From the NCBI GenBank assembly GCA_034687125.1, contig JAQGBZ010000042.1, positions 62,001 to 126,000 on the forward strand: 64,000 bases of DNA, given 5' to 3'. Origin of the DNA: Neelides folsomi. Taxonomy: Eukaryota > Arthropoda > Collembola > Neelipleona > Neelidae. The translations under genes and the position numbers were made by a program. Shown in pieces: positions 61,286 to 64,000 of the stretch. How positions within the stretch are numbered: position 1 is the first letter of the stretch; each line of letters begins with the position of its first letter. The notes under the pieces were generated by a model that saw only the letters and a program-made list of their open reading frames with translations, searched no databases and was not told the DNA's origin.

Positions 61286-64000
61286 CTATAATTAAAAAAA
61301 CATTTGTTAATATATTATCCAATATTCCTTGATTTTTATAAAACATGAATTTATTCGTAATAAATGTAGTAAATAATATATAATTATTATGATGAAAATG
61401 ATGATGAATTAACAATGATATCGATATCATTGATCTAGTATAGTAAAATAGTTAAAATCTTATTGATTATATTTTATTACTGGGAAAGGCACTTTCTCTT
61501 CATTAAAGATAATTCCACCAATGTTAATTCTTAATTTTGGTAAACATTAAAATTGGATTTGACCTTTTTATGGTTGCCGGCCATAAAAGCTTAACTGTAA
61601 AAATAATGCCAAGGAAAATGAAAAGTGAATTGGAAGGGAAAACGAATCACCGTTGGATCAACTTTGTTTTATATAACCCAATTCTCCTGAACAAACAAGG
61701 CAAATCAATCAGTTCCATTTTCTCTAGACGAAAACGGATGGGCTTTGATGTTCCACTCACATGCGGTCCCAGACACATACCCAATTTTCCTCAACATATC
61801 CTTCTCCCTTTAGTCCTCAAGTTATCTTTGTTGAGCCTCAACTCAACTCCTGTCGTTTCTCACACGCTCGCACATTCCTCTCCGTCTCCCATCCCAAAGT
61901 GAGGGAGACTGAGGAGACTGACCTATTACAAAAGGAAATAAGTGAGGAAGAATCCGGCACACTTTATTTCCCCCGTAAAGTGTCATTCAGTAAACCAATG
62001 CGCCAGTGGAGTTTACAACCCCTAATGGACCCATCCGTATAACATCCGTATTTGCTCTCCGATTTCTTCCATAATATCAAAGGGTCATAGATATTATTTT
62101 ATAAGCCTTTTATTATTCTTTGTACTTATTCCCCCTGGCCAAAATAATTCCATCGTTCCATGATAGGCTGACCCCATTTCTCACATATTCCGGATTTTTA
62201 TGCTCGCTTTCATCCATTCCGATCCTACCATTACTCTCACTACTTTCACTCTTTTCACTCTCATTTGTTCTTGAGAAGAACAGGTGCAATTTCCTGGGAA
62301 CGTCTCTTTCCTCATTCCTCACAGATGCCCACTCCACATATCACTCCTAAACCTAAATATACAAAACTCCAGTCCTTATATACGATAAGTATTTAATACA
62401 CATCTTCAGTTTATTCTCCATCCAAGCACAGTAATACAGTAGATACCAAAACTAAACCAAACCTATCTGTATATTACATAACTCGCCGAGAAACTCGACG
62501 AGGTGGACGAGATAGAATGTAGAGGTATTATATAGCCAAAAATGATTTTCCATTCCATCGCTATTTCCTCCTCTGGAATATTCGATTCCAATCATGTCAA
62601 GTCTCCCACAAGGGTCGTGAAGACTTTCCCTATATTTCCAATATCCAATTCCAACTGACCTCCTTAACTTCCATATGGTTCTCTTCTATAGTCCATTTTT
62701 GATGAAATGAGATCAGCTCCACATGTTTGGGAACTTAGGTAGGACGGTATGGATATGATGAACCCATATCTTTCTTCCGCATCGGAGGAACTTTGAAGCT
62801 TTCATAAAGGGTTGAATGCACCCTCTTAATCACTCCAAAAACTTCCTCAGACTCGCCAGGGCTCAATTTCTAATCCCAATATCAAAAGAATGGTCGAGTT
62901 GGGAAAGGCGTTCATGTCACACCATTCATCATCTTCTCAATCAGGACCTTCATTATGCCTTCTTCTCCGCTAAGACCCCATTGATGTTATAAATGCCATT
63001 CAACCAAATATTCCTTATAATAACCAAATTCCTTATAGGTTCTCAAACTTATACCTGACTACTTATGAAGGTAATTAAACAGATACTTGTAATATTTCAC
63101 TTTCCTATATATAATATCAAGACCTCAATATTCGAGATTGATAATCAAACATTTATTACATCGTTCATCAAAACGTCTCTAACTTTTGAAACCAAGAAAT
63201 TTCTCAAAGTTATTACTTACAAAGTAATTACTTAAGTATATAAATAATGCCTAATTCATAGAAAGGAATTTTAAAGGCAAATGATATTAATGAAGTGATA
63301 TAAAATCATCATTTGATATATGGAACATCGCATTGAAAACCCCAGGTTTGAAATATTGAAATGTTAAAAGGGATTTCAGGTTAATCCAATAATCTCGATT
63401 TCGCCCACGTTAGTCATTTTACATTTTATTTGAATAATGGCCCATTAATTTCCCATTTCCTTGATGAATACTAATGATCGAGAAAGAGCAACGAACTTCC
63501 ATAATGAAAGGGACTGATGCATTTCCAATGCTATACCTAATGATTTTGATCATAATATTGTAATCATTAAGTTAATCGGATGGTAATATTGTAATACTTA
63601 TAAAATAATAAATAATATTTATATGTTATCTAATATCTGTAAAATAATGCTGGAGCCATTAGATAAACATTGGGATTTGATTGCTTTTAATCAGACCTTG
63701 AATTGTTTAAACAAACATATTGGATGAAGAAGAAACGACTGATAAATCGAATTTTGTTTACTTACCAAAAGCTCATCTCTTTCCTCATATAGATTCATAT
63801 TATAGGCCTATTATTCTCTTAATTAATAAAAGTAAAGATCAATTTCAATTTATCAAAACTTTAGTTTTCATAGTTAGGTGATGAAATGACAAGATGTTGT
63901 GGACGTGTTTGATGGCGTTTGTAATTGGTAATTTATGACTCCCTGCCATGTCATGTCTTGATGTAAAATACTACCCGCACCCTGGGCCTTCCCTTTCGGC
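61286..64000 (-). other. Sequence upstream of exon A (intron or 5' flank)
   Basis: It begins with the T-rich acceptor tract of exon A on the minus strand. Beyond that I find no exon with the required phase, no GoLoco-like peptide and no clear promoter. Open frames on both strands (for example plus 61537-62042 and minus 62113-62337) lack recognisable domains. The true 5' end of the gene probably lies beyond 64000. Confidence 0.6.

Noticed and set aside
62113-62337. Minus-strand frame with a Glu/Ser/Lys-rich segment upstream of exon A
   Set aside because: The acidic repeat reflects a simple GAGAGTGAAA-like tract; no splice sites in the phase needed to join exon A were found.
1-64000. CRISPR array, bacterial operon, phage or plasmid features
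   Set aside because: The window has spliceosomal exons of an animal gene and no regularly spaced repeats or tight gene clusters.

Overview
This is an AT-rich animal nuclear window with spliceosomal exons, very long introns and short non-autonomous transposons. The one gene I can reconstruct is a Rap1 GTPase-activating protein (RAP1GAP/Rapgap1 family) on the minus strand. It fills almost the whole window, from about 61285 down to its stop codon at 1090-1092. An arthropod is the best guess from the gene's layout and its coiled-coil C-terminus. A caligid copepod (sea louse) genome would fit the base composition and repeat style, but that is an inference and nothing here proves it.

Layout, read in gene order (right to left). 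Bases 61286-64000 are intron or 5' flank. Exon A (61147-61285) is Ser-rich and holds a possible start codon. Intron A-B is about 25.7 kb. Exon B (35367-35477) is Ser/Pro-rich. Exon C (33341-33535) starts the Rap-GAP region. Intron C-D is about 19.5 kb. Exon D (13684-13887) carries the dimerisation-subdomain sequence. Intron D-E is about 9 kb. Exon E (4217-4731) is the catalytic core with the asparagine thumb. Exon F (3834-3999) ends the Rap-GAP domain. Exons G (2327-2695), H (1994-2136), I (1511-1832) and J (1090-1224) encode a low-complexity tail, a RAP1GAP-like DTGLES motif and a C-terminal coiled coil. All splice phases agree from A to J, giving about 756 residues from the exon A methionine.

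The introns hold little else that I can support: a 146-bp TA-flanked foldback MITE (9221-9366), a degenerate inverted-repeat element built on TACTCC motifs (16061-16986), a 750-bp PIF/Harbinger-like MITE with TTA target duplication (54713-55462), a possible degenerate histone H4 fragment (59233-59454), an orphan plus-strand open frame (50620-50954), several perfect hairpins and a few microsatellites. I found no operon, CRISPR array, convincing tRNA or rRNA, or new multi-gene system. The most interesting points are the unusual N-terminal and C-terminal architecture of the Rap1GAP and the repeat families in its introns.
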